A DNA stretch of 64,000 nt from Halomicrobium urmianum. GTDB lineage: Archaea; Halobacteriota; Halobacteria; Halobacteriales; Haloarculaceae. Numbering within the stretch: the stretch's first letter is position 1; every line of letters begins with the position of its first letter. The position numbers and the translations under genes are program-made. The stretch lies in assembly GCF_020217425.1 (NCBI RefSeq), contig NZ_CP084090.1, forward strand, positions 3,100,001-3,164,000, read 5' to 3'. This document shows, in pieces, positions 56,201 through 64,000 of the stretch. The notes beneath the pieces are model-generated. The model ran no database searches. It was not told the DNA's origin and saw only the letters and a program-made list of their open reading frames with translations.

Positions 56201-56290
56201 ACCGAGGACGAGGTGGTAGTACTCGTCCAGCCAGTCGACGGCCCGCTCGAGTTCGGGGTTCTCCTCAAGGCGGCCCCGCCATTGACTCAT
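53249..56290 (-). CDS. aglB: Dolichyl-phosphooligosaccharide-protein glycotransferase (oligosaccharyltransferase, STT3/AglB)
   Basis: 1013 residues. About 13 helices in the N-terminal half with the acidic loop motif SGNDPWYHYRTTVYTVQNWP (near 57-76), then GFTDHHVAEALFQAL near 172 (second metal-binding motif). The extracytoplasmic C-terminal half has the sequon-binding WWDYGHWITTQGKAIPNANP (near 560). The tail (about 940-1013) is an Asn/Gly/Thr-rich stretch with many NETE and NATD sequons. It transfers lipid-linked glycans to Asn of surface proteins. It heads the glycosylation cluster, divergent from the first glycosyltransferase across a 156-bp gap. Confidence 0.96.
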   Translation of the reverse strand: MSQWRGRLEENPELERAVDWLDEYYHLVLGALLLGFMLWNRVRPWDNFVVDGEILFSGNDPWYHYRTTVYTVQNWPTTMPFDPWTYFPNGTSSGQFGTLYDQIMATAALVVGLGSPSTETIKMVMLFTPPVFALAVAVVAYVIGKRVGGRAGGVVTLAVVALAAGRFLQRSMVGFTDHHVAEALFQALGILGVMVAVTVAQRDKPVYEQFRDREFTPLRETVGWSLLAGFAVVLYLWTWPPGVLLLGILGVYFLLQLTIEFLRGESPEHTAIAGAITMATAGTLILPAFQTLQITATDFSLLHPLLSYGVAAGCVFMAWLAREFERRDAGRLLYPATVGGILIVGAGLVAVLLPDVFGYIANNVERVVGFGASGSALTVGEVQPLEFSAVFPFYGFTFFVAMVGAVAVLVREVTGRVSAQEFLLVVWLAFITAATFTQGRFEYYLTVPVAVMTGYVVAGIFRWIAADVREDGIKTYQAITVVATLLVVFAPMAAVNPATSIAGYDRPGEDIEGWSDGLGWFNESTPAEGQFGGANNELDYYGTYDVTDDFDYESGQYGVMSWWDYGHWITTQGKAIPNANPFQQGATMAANYLLAPNETQANDVLEQIDEDDAKTRYVAVDWQMVGTSYGGKFGAPPAFYNVTEERPGPYTRQISFPLQGGNGFFIQHRQAYYETQMVRLYKFHGSAARPQPVVVDWDVSENARGQSVRVAPENGQTVRSFDSMQEARQYVQEDGTAAIGGIGGIPSERVPALEHYRMVGASEQSATESREYNVGKLYEAYGLGLQTTGAANGSQCPSDVSVGLGNGQKACLTEGTENALTNTDPQWVKFFERVPGATVEGTGPENATVTARVEMENPAANETFTYTQRTQTDDQGNFEMTLPYSTTGYGEYGPEEGYTNVSVRANSSYQFSASTAGQNATPQIWFGTADVTEGQVIGENESAVTVEMESSTIQQQESGGNATDGNATVGNETESGGALTDDGAANETDGTTGGGNATTETASSIGVAAAPRR

Positions 56291-56446
56291 TATGTCGAAC
56301 GGATTGGTATCGCGCGCATAAGCCTTGTCATATTTCGAGACGCCGCCGTCGTGGGAACGCGGATCCGGCCGGCGTCCGGTAGTTCCACCGGCGTACTGTC
56401 ACCCTTAAGGGAAACGCCTTAGGAGGCGACCGCCCCATTCGACCGT

Positions 56447-57379
56447 ATGCGCGTCTCGGTCGTCCTGTGCACGCACACGATGGACCGGTACGAAGACTTC
56501 CGCGAGGCGGCCGAGAGCGTCCTCGACCAGACCCACGACGACGTCGAACTAGTGCTCGTCTCCGACGGCAACGACCGGGTCTGCGAGGCCATCGAGGACG
56601 ATTACGGCGATCGCGACGACGTCGTCGTCCACTGCAACGAGGCGAACGTCGGACTCCTGGAGAGTCGCAACAACGGCGCCGAGGCGGCCACCGGCGACGT
56701 CGTGGCGTTTATCGACGACGACGCGATCGCCGACGAGCGGTGGGTGGAGGAACTCGTCGAAGCCTACGGGTCCCGCGACTACCCCGCCGTCGGCGGCCGG
56801 ATGACCCCCGCCTGGGTCGCCGGGAAGCCGAGCTTCCTCCCCGAGGAGTTCTACTGGCTCGTCGGGGTCACCCACCGCGGGTTCGGTCCCCGCGGCGCCG
56901 ACCGGCCCGGCGAGGTCCGCAACACCTTCGGCTCGAACATCTCCTTCGACCGCGAGACGTTCCTCGAGCTCGGCGGCTTCGAGGGCGACATCGGCGGCCG
57001 CACGGGCGACAAGAACCTTCAGGGCGGCGAGACGGAGCTGTGCGCTCGCCTCCGAGAAGAACGGGGCCGCGGCGTCTACTACACTCCGGACGCCACTGTC
57101 GCGCACAAGGTCTTCGACTACCGGACCGATCCCGGCTGGCTGCTGGACCGCGCCTTCTGGCAGGGCTACTCCAAGCGCGGCATGGAGGTGTTCGTCCCCG
57201 AGTCCACCGGCGAGGAGTCGGCCTTCCTCGGCGACCTGCTGACTGAGTTCCTCCCACAGCGGGCTCTCGGACTGCTCCGGGGCCCCTCCGTCGCGAAGGC
57301 CCTGCAACTGGTGATGCTCGTCGTCTTCACCGGCACCGTCGGACTCGGATACCTCTACGGCATCTACGAGTGGGGGTGA
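56447..57379 (+). CDS. Family 2 glycosyltransferase, AglG-like
   Basis: 310 residues. GT-A start VSVVLCTHTMDRYEDFREAAESVL, nucleotide-sugar metal motif IDDDAIADERWVEEL (DxD as DDD near 90), and the FYWLVGVTHRGFGPRG... VRNTFGSNISFDRE block, which resembles Haloferax AglG (a hexuronic acid transferase in N-glycan assembly). One C-terminal helix (LVMLVVFTGTVGLGYLYGI) anchors it. It starts the plus-strand transcript of the glycosylation cluster; the next gene begins 3 bp after its stop. Confidence 0.87.
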   Translation: MRVSVVLCTHTMDRYEDFREAAESVLDQTHDDVELVLVSDGNDRVCEAIEDDYGDRDDVVVHCNEANVGLLESRNNGAEAATGDVVAFIDDDAIADERWVEELVEAYGSRDYPAVGGRMTPAWVAGKPSFLPEEFYWLVGVTHRGFGPRGADRPGEVRNTFGSNISFDRETFLELGGFEGDIGGRTGDKNLQGGETELCARLREERGRGVYYTPDATVAHKVFDYRTDPGWLLDRAFWQGYSKRGMEVFVPESTGEESAFLGDLLTEFLPQRALGLLRGPSVAKALQLVMLVVFTGTVGLGYLYGIYEWG

Positions 57380-57382
57380 CCG

Positions 57383-58576
57383 ATGAGCAGAGACAGCCCC
57401 GACGCCGCCGGTACTGTCGACAGTGCCGTGCCGCCAGAAGCGGACCTCCCCAACGTCTGCGTGGTCACCCACCCGCTGGCCGCCGCCGGCGAGAACGCGA
57501 CCCGAAGCCTGCTGGACGTGCTGGCGGCGATTACGGGGGTCGTCCTGGTGACCGCGGACCTCCCCGCCGACTCAGAGATCAGGGAGAAGCGAGAGCTGGT
57601 CGAGCTCACTCACAAGGGTGCTGGCGACTCGGTGCCCGTCGCCGCCGCCCGCTTCCTGCTGAACCAGGTCCGGATGTGTCGCGTCGTCGCCGACCGACCC
57701 GAGCGAGTCGTCCTCTTCTACGGTGCCACGTCGTACCTCCTGCCGATCCTCTTCGCCCGGGCGATCGGCAAGCGGGTGCTCGTCGAGCCGCGCGGCGACG
57801 TGCCGCTGACGCTCCGATTGAACTGGGAGCAGCGGATGCCCGACGACCTCGCCCGCGCGCTGGCCGGCCTCGTGCGAGCGCTCGAGCGCGCCGGGTTCGC
57901 GGCCGCGCACGGGGTGGTGACGTACACGCCCTCGATGGCCGAGCAACTGGACCTCGACCCGGCGGCGTCGGACGTGTACCCCTCCGGCGCCCGCTACGTC
58001 CGCACCGACGAGTTCGACGTCGACACGCCCTACGAGGAGCGCGACGTCGTCGTCGGTTTCCTCGGCCGCCTTGACGAGGAGAAGGGGATCCGCGAGCTGG
58101 CGCGGGTCGCGCAGAACCTGCCAGCGGACGTCACGTTCCGATTCGTCGGTGACGGCGACCTGCGCGAGTGGCTAGAGGCGGAGCTCGCCGAGGAGATAGC
58201 GGCCGGCCGCGTGGAGATGGCCGGCTGGGTCGACCACGACGACGTGCCCGGGGAACTCGGCCGGATGCGGCTGCTCGTCCTCCCGTCGCAGCCGACGGAG
58301 GGCCTCCCGACGACGATTCTGGAGTCGCTCGCCTGCGGGACGCCCGTCTACGCGACGCCCGTCTCCGGCGTGCCCGACGTCGTCCGCGACGGCGAGACGG
58401 GCTTTCACATCCGCTCGCGGGACCCCGAGGCGCTCCGGACGGGGATCGAGTCGATCCTCGACCGGGACGACCTCGCCGAATTCAGCGAGCGGGGCCGCGA
58501 ACTGATCGAGGACGAGTACAGCTTCGAGGCGGCCTGCCGGCGGTACCGGGAGATTCTCGCCCGGGTTGCCGCCTGA
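57383..58576 (+). CDS. Family 4 glycosyltransferase
   Basis: 397 residues, GT-B fold. The N-terminal domain has VTHPLAAAGENATRSLLDVL and ends with GVVTYTPSMAEQL; the C-terminal donor domain has GFLGRLDEEKGIRELARV, FRFVGDGDLREWL and the EX7E motif as EGLPTTILESLACGTPVYAT near 300. Retaining mechanism expected. It overlaps functionally with the GT2 gene 3 bp upstream; together they would add two sugars to a lipid carrier. Confidence 0.92.
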   Translation: MSRDSPDAAGTVDSAVPPEADLPNVCVVTHPLAAAGENATRSLLDVLAAITGVVLVTADLPADSEIREKRELVELTHKGAGDSVPVAAARFLLNQVRMCRVVADRPERVVLFYGATSYLLPILFARAIGKRVLVEPRGDVPLTLRLNWEQRMPDDLARALAGLVRALERAGFAAAHGVVTYTPSMAEQLDLDPAASDVYPSGARYVRTDEFDVDTPYEERDVVVGFLGRLDEEKGIRELARVAQNLPADVTFRFVGDGDLREWLEAELAEEIAAGRVEMAGWVDHDDVPGELGRMRLLVLPSQPTEGLPTTILESLACGTPVYATPVSGVPDVVRDGETGFHIRSRDPEALRTGIESILDRDDLAEFSERGRELIEDEYSFEAACRRYREILARVAA

Positions 58577-58607
58577 CCCGGGGCGTCTGTCGACGCCTCA
58601 CCACCCG

Positions 58608-60047
58608 TCACTTCCCGAGCGCGTCCGGCGCGACGTCGGCCGGCACGAACGCGACGGCCTTCTCGCGGACCCGGGTGGAGACCACCAGCAGCGCGACGCC
58701 GTAGACGGCCGCGCCGACCCCGACGAGGAGGACCGTCACGTAGTGGCTCCGCGGGAGGACCGCCTGGAGCGAGGCGACGGTGAGCGCCATGAGCGTCCCC
58801 GCCCCGACCTGTTTGCCCAGCTCCACCCAGGGGACGTCCGGCGGGCCGATGATGCCCCGCAGCGACCGGTACCCGAGAATCAGGACGAGCGATCCGGACA
58901 GCGCCGTCGCGGCGGCGGCCCCGCGCCAGCCGAACGCGTAGACGAAGGCGACGTTGAACACGAGGTTCGCCGTCACGAAGACGCTGTTGACGCGGAAGGC
59001 GACGTCGGGGCGGTCGACGGCGTTCGCGACGTTGAGCAACTGGTTGCCGTAGGCCGCGAGCATCCGGGCGAAGACGAGAACGACGAGTATCGTCGCGCCC
59101 TGCGTGAACTCGGTCCCGTAGATCTGCAACACGCCCCTGCCGACGACGGCCGCCCCGAACAGGCCGGGGATCAGGAACAGCCCCGTGAACACCATCCCCT
59201 CGTTCAGGAGGTGATGGACGCGATCGTACCCCTCGTCGGCCGCCAGTTCGCTCAGCTCCGGGAAGAGCGTACTCCGGACGGACGTGGCCAGCAGCGCGAA
59301 GATCGACGCGACGTTCCAGGCGATTTCGTAGACGCCGATCAGGCCGGGGCCGACCGCGAACGCGGCGAGGACGATGGTGTCCATCCAGCCGAACGCGCGG
59401 GTCTTCAGCTTGCCGAGCCACGAGAAGCGGGCGTAGTCGATCAGGCTCCGCGCCGCAGCCACCGACGGCCGGCCCACGTCGAGGTCCGACAGGTATACGC
59501 CGATCGCGGTGGCGATGACCAGCGAGACGACGTGGCCGGCGACCAGCGCCGACACCCGGTAGCCGAGGAGGACGAGGCCGACGTGCAGTGTGGAGCGGAC
59601 GACGCGCTCGGCCGTCTTCATCCCCCCGGACGCCGCGACCTTCTTCTCGCCCTGCAGGGCTCCGATGACGGTGATCAGTCCGACGTTGGCCGCGACCAGC
59701 AGCCCCAGCAGCGGTCCGACCGGGGCCGTCACGTAGCGCTGGAGGAGCGGACTCGCGGCGGCGATACCCAGTCCCAGGACGACGGCGAGGCCCCCCTCGA
59801 GCAGCAGCCCAGTCGCGAGGAACGTCGAGCGGTCGTCCCCCTCGCTCAGCCGCTTGGTCAGCGCGGTACTGATCGCCTTCGCGGGGACGTTCATCCAGAA
59901 CATGATGGCGACGGCGACGGAGTAGAGGCCGAACACGTCGGCGCCGCCGATGCGCGCGATGACGAACGAGGCGACGAACCCGGCGAGGGTGACTCCGACC
60001 TGCGAGGCGAAGTGGAGGATCGTCTCGCGGCCGATGCGGAGCGTCAT
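58608..60047 (-). CDS. Polysaccharide/lipid-linked glycan flippase (MOP superfamily, Wzx-like)
   Basis: 479 residues with 12-14 helices. Start RETILHFASQVGVTLAGFVASFVIARIGGADVFGLYSVAVAI, a typical MOP flippase opening, and matching second-half helices (LVVLVFARMLAAYGNQLLNVAN). It should move lipid-linked sugars across the membrane for AglB. Its ATG overlaps the stop of the upstream alkaline-phosphatase-superfamily gene by four bases (60044-60047). AglR in Haloferax belongs to the same superfamily. Confidence 0.9.
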   Translation of the reverse strand: MTLRIGRETILHFASQVGVTLAGFVASFVIARIGGADVFGLYSVAVAIMFWMNVPAKAISTALTKRLSEGDDRSTFLATGLLLEGGLAVVLGLGIAAASPLLQRYVTAPVGPLLGLLVAANVGLITVIGALQGEKKVAASGGMKTAERVVRSTLHVGLVLLGYRVSALVAGHVVSLVIATAIGVYLSDLDVGRPSVAAARSLIDYARFSWLGKLKTRAFGWMDTIVLAAFAVGPGLIGVYEIAWNVASIFALLATSVRSTLFPELSELAADEGYDRVHHLLNEGMVFTGLFLIPGLFGAAVVGRGVLQIYGTEFTQGATILVVLVFARMLAAYGNQLLNVANAVDRPDVAFRVNSVFVTANLVFNVAFVYAFGWRGAAAATALSGSLVLILGYRSLRGIIGPPDVPWVELGKQVGAGTLMALTVASLQAVLPRSHYVTVLLVGVGAAVYGVALLVVSTRVREKAVAFVPADVAPDALGK

Positions 60048-61426
60048 TCGAGGTATCCGAGATCCCGCAGCTGTCGCTGGACGGCCCCGGAGAACTCGCC
60101 GCTCTCGCCGGCCTCGACGGGCTGGCCGTACCGGTCGAGCCACGCGTCGAGCGCCTCCGAGAGGTCCGCCGCGACGTCCGGGTGCTCATCCGACACGTCC
60201 GTCTCCTCGTCCGGGAGGGCGAACAGGTCGGACCCGTCGTCGCTCTCCTGATAGCGGTACTCGTCGGTCCGGAGGGACGTCAGGGCCGGCAGGTGGAAGG
60301 GCGAGGCGTCGAAGTCCTCGTTGTACTCGTAGAACACCTCGAAGTCGACCGGGCCGCGCTGGGAGACGGCATACTCCCGGGTCTCGGACCGGAGGTCGAC
60401 GCCCAGCATCCCGTCAGTGTCGGCGTCAGCCGTCTCCAGTAGCGTCCGCATCACGTCCGCGTGCTGGACAATATCGTCCTCAGATGCGGCCAGTTCCTCC
60501 TCGAGCCCGGAGATCACCACGGGGACGCGCGTGACTGCGTCCGAGAGGACGTATCGGTGCGAGAGGAGCCCGTGCTCGCCGAACAGTTCACCGTGGTCCG
60601 CCGTCACGACGACGACCGTGTCGTCGAGCGGGAGCGACCGGACGTGGTCGACGAGCCGGCCGACCATCTCGTCGGTGTAGGCGATCTCTGCGTCGTACAT
60701 CGCCCGGAGCGCGTCCCACTCGTCGTCGCTCAGGTCACAGCCGTGGGCGACGATCTCCTCCATATTGTAGTGGACGTCCAGCGCGAACTCGGCCGCCTCG
60801 CGGGGAGACATGTCGAGGTCGTCAGCGTAGCGGTCGATGTACGACAGCGGCGGGTAGTAGGGACGGTGGGGCTCGTTGTAGTGGAGGTAGAAGAAGAAGG
60901 GCTGCTCGCCGCCGAAATCGTCGAGCCAGCGCTTGGCCGTCTCGTTCATGAGGTACGGCGAGGCGTGCTTCGCCGTGTCACGCGTCAGTCCGGCCGAGTG
61001 TTTCCGGATGTTGAGAGCGTATTTGAAGAGCGTAGAGAGCGGGAGGTCCGTGATCGTTTCCGAGGCGAGCCACTGGAACCGATCGAACCCGCGGTCGAGG
61101 TTCGTTGCGGAACTGACGAAGGAGTTCCGCGAGAGACACGCCGTGTGATAGCCGGCCTCGGAGAACCGATCGGCGACCGTCGTGACGCCGTCCGGGAGGA
61201 CGTCGCCAGTGATCCCGAGCGTCGTCCGCGACGGGGCGAAGCCGGTCAGAATCGCGCCGCTGGACGGCTGGGTCGACTTGCTGTGGCTGATGCAAGTCGG
61301 GAACGCGTGCCCGTCCGCACCGAGATCGGCGATCGCGGGCGTCGTGTCGCGCTCGTAGCCGTCCATCGTCGTGTGATCCGACCGGACGCTATCGAGGGTG
61401 ATCCAGACGACGTTGGGCGCGTCCAT
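60044..61426 (-). CDS. Sulfatase-like alkaline-phosphatase-superfamily enzyme (threonine nucleophile)
   Basis: 460 residues. The superfamily core is clear: VVWITLDSVRSDHTTMDGYERDTTP at the N-terminus with the metal Asp, VVVTADHGELFGEHG near 275, and HNEPHR-type substrate region HYNEPHRPYYPP. Where sulfatases have Cys/Ser-X-Pro-X-Arg, this has STQPSSGAILTG: Thr in the nucleophile place and no Arg. That points to phosphotransfer or phosphodiester chemistry and away from formylglycine sulfatase activity. The protein ends QLRDLGYLE, a tail shared with the two other members of the cluster. Confidence 0.85.
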   Translation of the reverse strand: MDAPNVVWITLDSVRSDHTTMDGYERDTTPAIADLGADGHAFPTCISHSKSTQPSSGAILTGFAPSRTTLGITGDVLPDGVTTVADRFSEAGYHTACLSRNSFVSSATNLDRGFDRFQWLASETITDLPLSTLFKYALNIRKHSAGLTRDTAKHASPYLMNETAKRWLDDFGGEQPFFFYLHYNEPHRPYYPPLSYIDRYADDLDMSPREAAEFALDVHYNMEEIVAHGCDLSDDEWDALRAMYDAEIAYTDEMVGRLVDHVRSLPLDDTVVVVTADHGELFGEHGLLSHRYVLSDAVTRVPVVISGLEEELAASEDDIVQHADVMRTLLETADADTDGMLGVDLRSETREYAVSQRGPVDFEVFYEYNEDFDASPFHLPALTSLRTDEYRYQESDDGSDLFALPDEETDVSDEHPDVAADLSEALDAWLDRYGQPVEAGESGEFSGAVQRQLRDLGYLE

Positions 61427-61543
61427 GGAGGTTATGTCGGAATTCTCACGTGCGGTCTTTTGTATTCCGGTTTTTTCTTCCGGCCGTATATTGACCGCCG
61501 CTCCGAAAGAGATTAACCTGCCACTACTGATATCGACCATAGC

Positions 61544-62512
61544 ATGGTCCTCGTCGTGCTGGGCATCGACGCGCTCGACCCCGACCTCGTCGACCCCTCG
61601 GCACACCCGAACCTCACGCTCGCGTCGCATCGCGCCATCGACACCATCGATAGCCACGCCGGTGAACCCAGCACCCACGAGCTCTGGCCGACCATTATCA
61701 CCGGGCTCCCGCCGGCCGAACACGGGCTCGAACTCGACGACGGCGTCGCCTGGGAGAACCCGCTGCTCCGCCACGGAAGCACCCTCGCCGACGCCCTGCT
61801 GCCGGACGTCCTCCAGACCCGTATCGGCGCGTGGCTCCTGACGAACACGGGCGCGGACGCCTTCCGGACGCCGGCGACCTACTACGATGAGCAGGGAATC
61901 GAAACGGTGTTCGACGGGCGGAACGCGAAACCCATCGGCATCCCGAACTACGTCGTCGACCCCGACGCCGAGGACCGGGAGCACGCGCTCAGGCGGAGCC
62001 TGGGCGACCTCTTCGAGCGCGACCCGGAGGCGACGGGCGGCCACCGCACCTCCGACCCCTACGAGTTCTACGAGCAGTGCATGGAGATGGCGATGATACG
62101 GATCGCCCGCGCCCGGCGCGCGCTGCGCGGTGCCGACCACGAACTCGTGTTCGCCTACACGAGCGGCCTCGACCTGATCGGACACGTCACGTACGACCTC
62201 CCGGACCTCCAGATGGAGGCCTACGCCGAGGTCGACGAGTTCGTCGGCGAACTCCGGGACGATCTCCGGGAGGGCGACGAGTTACTGCTCGTCAGCGACC
62301 ACGGGCTCCAGAACGGCGTCCACACCCACGAGGCGATGGTGGCCGGGACCGATCCCGCCAGAGTCGCGGAGATCGAGAGCGTTCTGGACGTCCGAGACTC
62401 GGTCGAATCGGGACTGGTCGGGCGGGAGCACACCCGCGACAGTCCTCAGTACGAACTCGAAGCCGGCGGGGACGACGTGAAACAGCAACTCGAAGACCTT
62501 GGATACATGTGA
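61544..62512 (+). CDS. Alkaline-phosphatase-superfamily enzyme (type I phosphodiesterase-like)
   Basis: 322 residues. Metal and nucleophile blocks: VVLGIDALDPDLVD at the N-terminus, STHELWPTIITGLPPAEHG (Thr or Ser as nucleophile near 44-53), the YTSGLDLIGHVTYD region near 205, and LLLVSDHGLQNGVHTHEAM near 248. It resembles PglZ/nucleotide pyrophosphatase-type enzymes more than sulfatases. Ends QQLEDLGYM. It is followed after 2 bp by the third member of the family on the same strand. Confidence 0.82.
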   Translation: MVLVVLGIDALDPDLVDPSAHPNLTLASHRAIDTIDSHAGEPSTHELWPTIITGLPPAEHGLELDDGVAWENPLLRHGSTLADALLPDVLQTRIGAWLLTNTGADAFRTPATYYDEQGIETVFDGRNAKPIGIPNYVVDPDAEDREHALRRSLGDLFERDPEATGGHRTSDPYEFYEQCMEMAMIRIARARRALRGADHELVFAYTSGLDLIGHVTYDLPDLQMEAYAEVDEFVGELRDDLREGDELLLVSDHGLQNGVHTHEAMVAGTDPARVAEIESVLDVRDSVESGLVGREHTRDSPQYELEAGGDDVKQQLEDLGYM

Positions 62513-62514
62513 CC

Positions 62515-63993
62515 ATGACTGCACCGAACATTCTCTTTCTCGTACTTGACGCGGTCCGCGTGGATCACGCCTCGACCTACGGGTACGAGCGCGAGACGAC
62601 GCCGACGATGTCCGAACTGGCGGACGACGGCGTCCGATACGACCACGCCTTCGCGCCGTCCATCTGGACACCGACCGTTCACGGCGCTGTCTTCACCGGC
62701 AGGTACCCGTCCCACACCGGCATCTACGGCAACTCGCTCGGAATCCCGGACGACGACGAGACACTACCGGAGACGCTCCAGCGTCAGGGGTACCGGACCT
62801 TCGCGGCGAGCGCAGGTGCGCACATCCGCGCCGGGCGCGGATACGATCGGGGCATCGACGAGTTCGTCGAGACGCGACGGATCTCCCCGGACGTCGACTT
62901 CTTTCGCAAAGTCCTCACTGATCGGTCGTTTGCGAGGCAGGTCCTCTTCTCGCTCACGCGTGGCCCGGACGACAAAACCCAGTACAAGTACGACCGCCTC
63001 GAGCGCTTCGTCGATCGATCGATCGACGACGGTGAGCCGTTCTTCGGGTTCATAAACGCCAAGACCGCCCACAACCCGTTCAATCCGCCGCGGCCCTACA
63101 AGGAGATGTTCTGTGACGGGTTCGACCGACCGAGGTGGGAGTTCCTGGAGCGACTCCGGGGACAACTCGGCGGCGAGACCCAGCGCCTCAGGGATCACGA
63201 CACGGAGAAGCTTCGACAGATCAGCAGCAGCGGCGGCGATGGCGTCATGGTCGACGCTGTCGAGATGACTGAGGAGGAGTGGGACGTCATCCGCGCCTGG
63301 TACGACGGCGCCATCAGATACCTCGACGACGTCGTCGGTCGGCTGGTGGCCCACCTCAAGGAGCGGGGCGTCTACGAGGACACGCTGATCGTGATGACGG
63401 CCGATCACGGCGACAACTTCGGCGACCACGGTCTGGCGAGACACGCGTTCTGTCTGTACGACACGTTACTCCACGTACCGCTGGTCATCAAGCCACCGGC
63501 GACCGGTGACGCTGCCTCCGTCGCCGGCCGGACCATCGACGAGCAGGTGTCTCTCGTCGACCTCCACCCGACATTCCTCGACGCGGCGGGTGCATCGATG
63601 CCGGAGTACGACTTCGCGGAGAGCCTCCTGAACTTCGAGCAGCGCCGCTACCACGACTTCACGTTCGCCGAGTACGCCGGATTCGAGGGATCGATCCAGC
63701 GGCTCCAGCGCAAGTATCCCGACTTCGACCCCACGCAGTTCGCTCGGACCATCCAGTCAGTCCGCGACGATAAGCACAAACTAATCGTCGACAACGACGG
63801 GAACAGGGAGCTATACGCGTGGCGAGCGGACCCCGGGGAGACCGAGGACCTCGCCGACCAGCGTCCCGAAGTCGTCGACGCTCTCGAAGCCGAACTGGAG
63901 GGCAGCCTGAACCCGCTCGATTCACCAGGGGATTTCGCCACGCCGGACGACCCGGAGCTCGAAGAGCAATTGCGCGACCTCGGGTACATCTGA
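62515..63993 (+). CDS. Sulfatase-like alkaline-phosphatase-superfamily enzyme
   Basis: 492 residues. N-terminal ILFLVLDAVRVDHASTYGYERETTP with metal Asp, nucleophile region SIWTPTVHGAVFTGRYPSHTG (Thr after Trp, His where sulfatases have Arg), FGFINAKTAHNPFNPPRPY, and the second metal site VMTADHGDNFGDHG near 300. The C-terminus is complete and ends QLRDLGYI 7 bp before the window edge. A longer in-frame opening at 62077 overlaps the previous gene and is rejected. With the two genes before it, it probably acts on glycans or lipid carriers at the cell surface. Confidence 0.85.
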   Translation: MTAPNILFLVLDAVRVDHASTYGYERETTPTMSELADDGVRYDHAFAPSIWTPTVHGAVFTGRYPSHTGIYGNSLGIPDDDETLPETLQRQGYRTFAASAGAHIRAGRGYDRGIDEFVETRRISPDVDFFRKVLTDRSFARQVLFSLTRGPDDKTQYKYDRLERFVDRSIDDGEPFFGFINAKTAHNPFNPPRPYKEMFCDGFDRPRWEFLERLRGQLGGETQRLRDHDTEKLRQISSSGGDGVMVDAVEMTEEEWDVIRAWYDGAIRYLDDVVGRLVAHLKERGVYEDTLIVMTADHGDNFGDHGLARHAFCLYDTLLHVPLVIKPPATGDAASVAGRTIDEQVSLVDLHPTFLDAAGASMPEYDFAESLLNFEQRRYHDFTFAEYAGFEGSIQRLQRKYPDFDPTQFARTIQSVRDDKHKLIVDNDGNRELYAWRADPGETEDLADQRPEVVDALEAELEGSLNPLDSPGDFATPDDPELEEQLRDLGYI

Positions 63994-64000
63994 CGGTGGA

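Noticed and set aside
62077-62514. Long N-terminal extension of the last sulfatase-like gene
   Set aside because: It overlaps the preceding complete gene in another frame and is Arg/Pro-rich; the ATG at 62515 matches the family start.

Overview
This window comes from a haloarchaeon (class Halobacteria). The DNA is very GC-rich and nearly every protein is strongly acidic. The gene content is archaeal (DNA topoisomerase VI, proteasome beta subunit, AglB, sirtuin, TRASH-domain Lrp regulator) alongside bacterial-type gyrase. Many genes have a TATA-like box 24-30 nt upstream of the start codon and no Shine-Dalgarno sequence, the leaderless pattern of haloarchaea. I cannot fix the genus from sequence alone.

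Layout. 1-2.6 kb: partial HD-domain protein, peroxiredoxin, TatA, tRNA-Arg(CCT) followed by scars of its own 3' end, and a Tat lipoprotein. 2.8-7.0 kb: copper P-type ATPase with an overlapping pair of metal regulators (DtxR-type and Lrp-TRASH). 7-12.3 kb: single housekeeping and hydrolase genes. 12.3-16.2 kb: an ABC exporter operon whose larger permease carries a PrsW-type intramembrane protease domain. 16.4-20.6 kb: zinc-finger protein, sucCD, Sir2, small regulator-like genes. 20.8-25.7 kb: type IV pilus/secretion ATPase and membrane platform, MBL hydrolase. 25.7-34.2 kb: top6B-top6A divergent from gyrB-gyrA. 34.3-40.7 kb: CBS protein, AGE-family isomerase, arginase, nucleotide-sugar epimerase, wHTH regulator, type II NADH dehydrogenase. 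40.9-42.3 kb: four overlapping tandem paralogues of a small two-helix membrane protein. 42.4-45.9 kb: nucleoside catabolism (udp-cdd), a phosphohexomutase-family enzyme, psmB. 46-53 kb: small conserved proteins, XRE-CBS regulator, purM, M50 protease-TraB pair, PadR regulator, thioesterase, small zinc proteins. 53.2-64 kb: a protein glycosylation cluster (AglB, two glycosyltransferases, flippase, three alkaline-phosphatase-superfamily enzymes).

The least explained material lies between genes. Three gene 3' ends (tRNA-Arg, top6A, purM) are repeated in direct orientation just downstream of themselves. A family of at least 14 hairpins with variable stems but a near-constant 11-nt loop, GARCGNAGYGA, sits after gene ends in five gaps, always with the loop motif on the strand that is sense for a flanking gene. 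The loop can fold into tandem G-A pairs, a covarying R-Y pair and a GNA triloop. Two copies of an 84-bp palindromic MITE-like element lie 15.7 kb apart in opposite orientation. These, with the four-gene membrane array and the permease-protease fusion, are the best candidates for undescribed biology.
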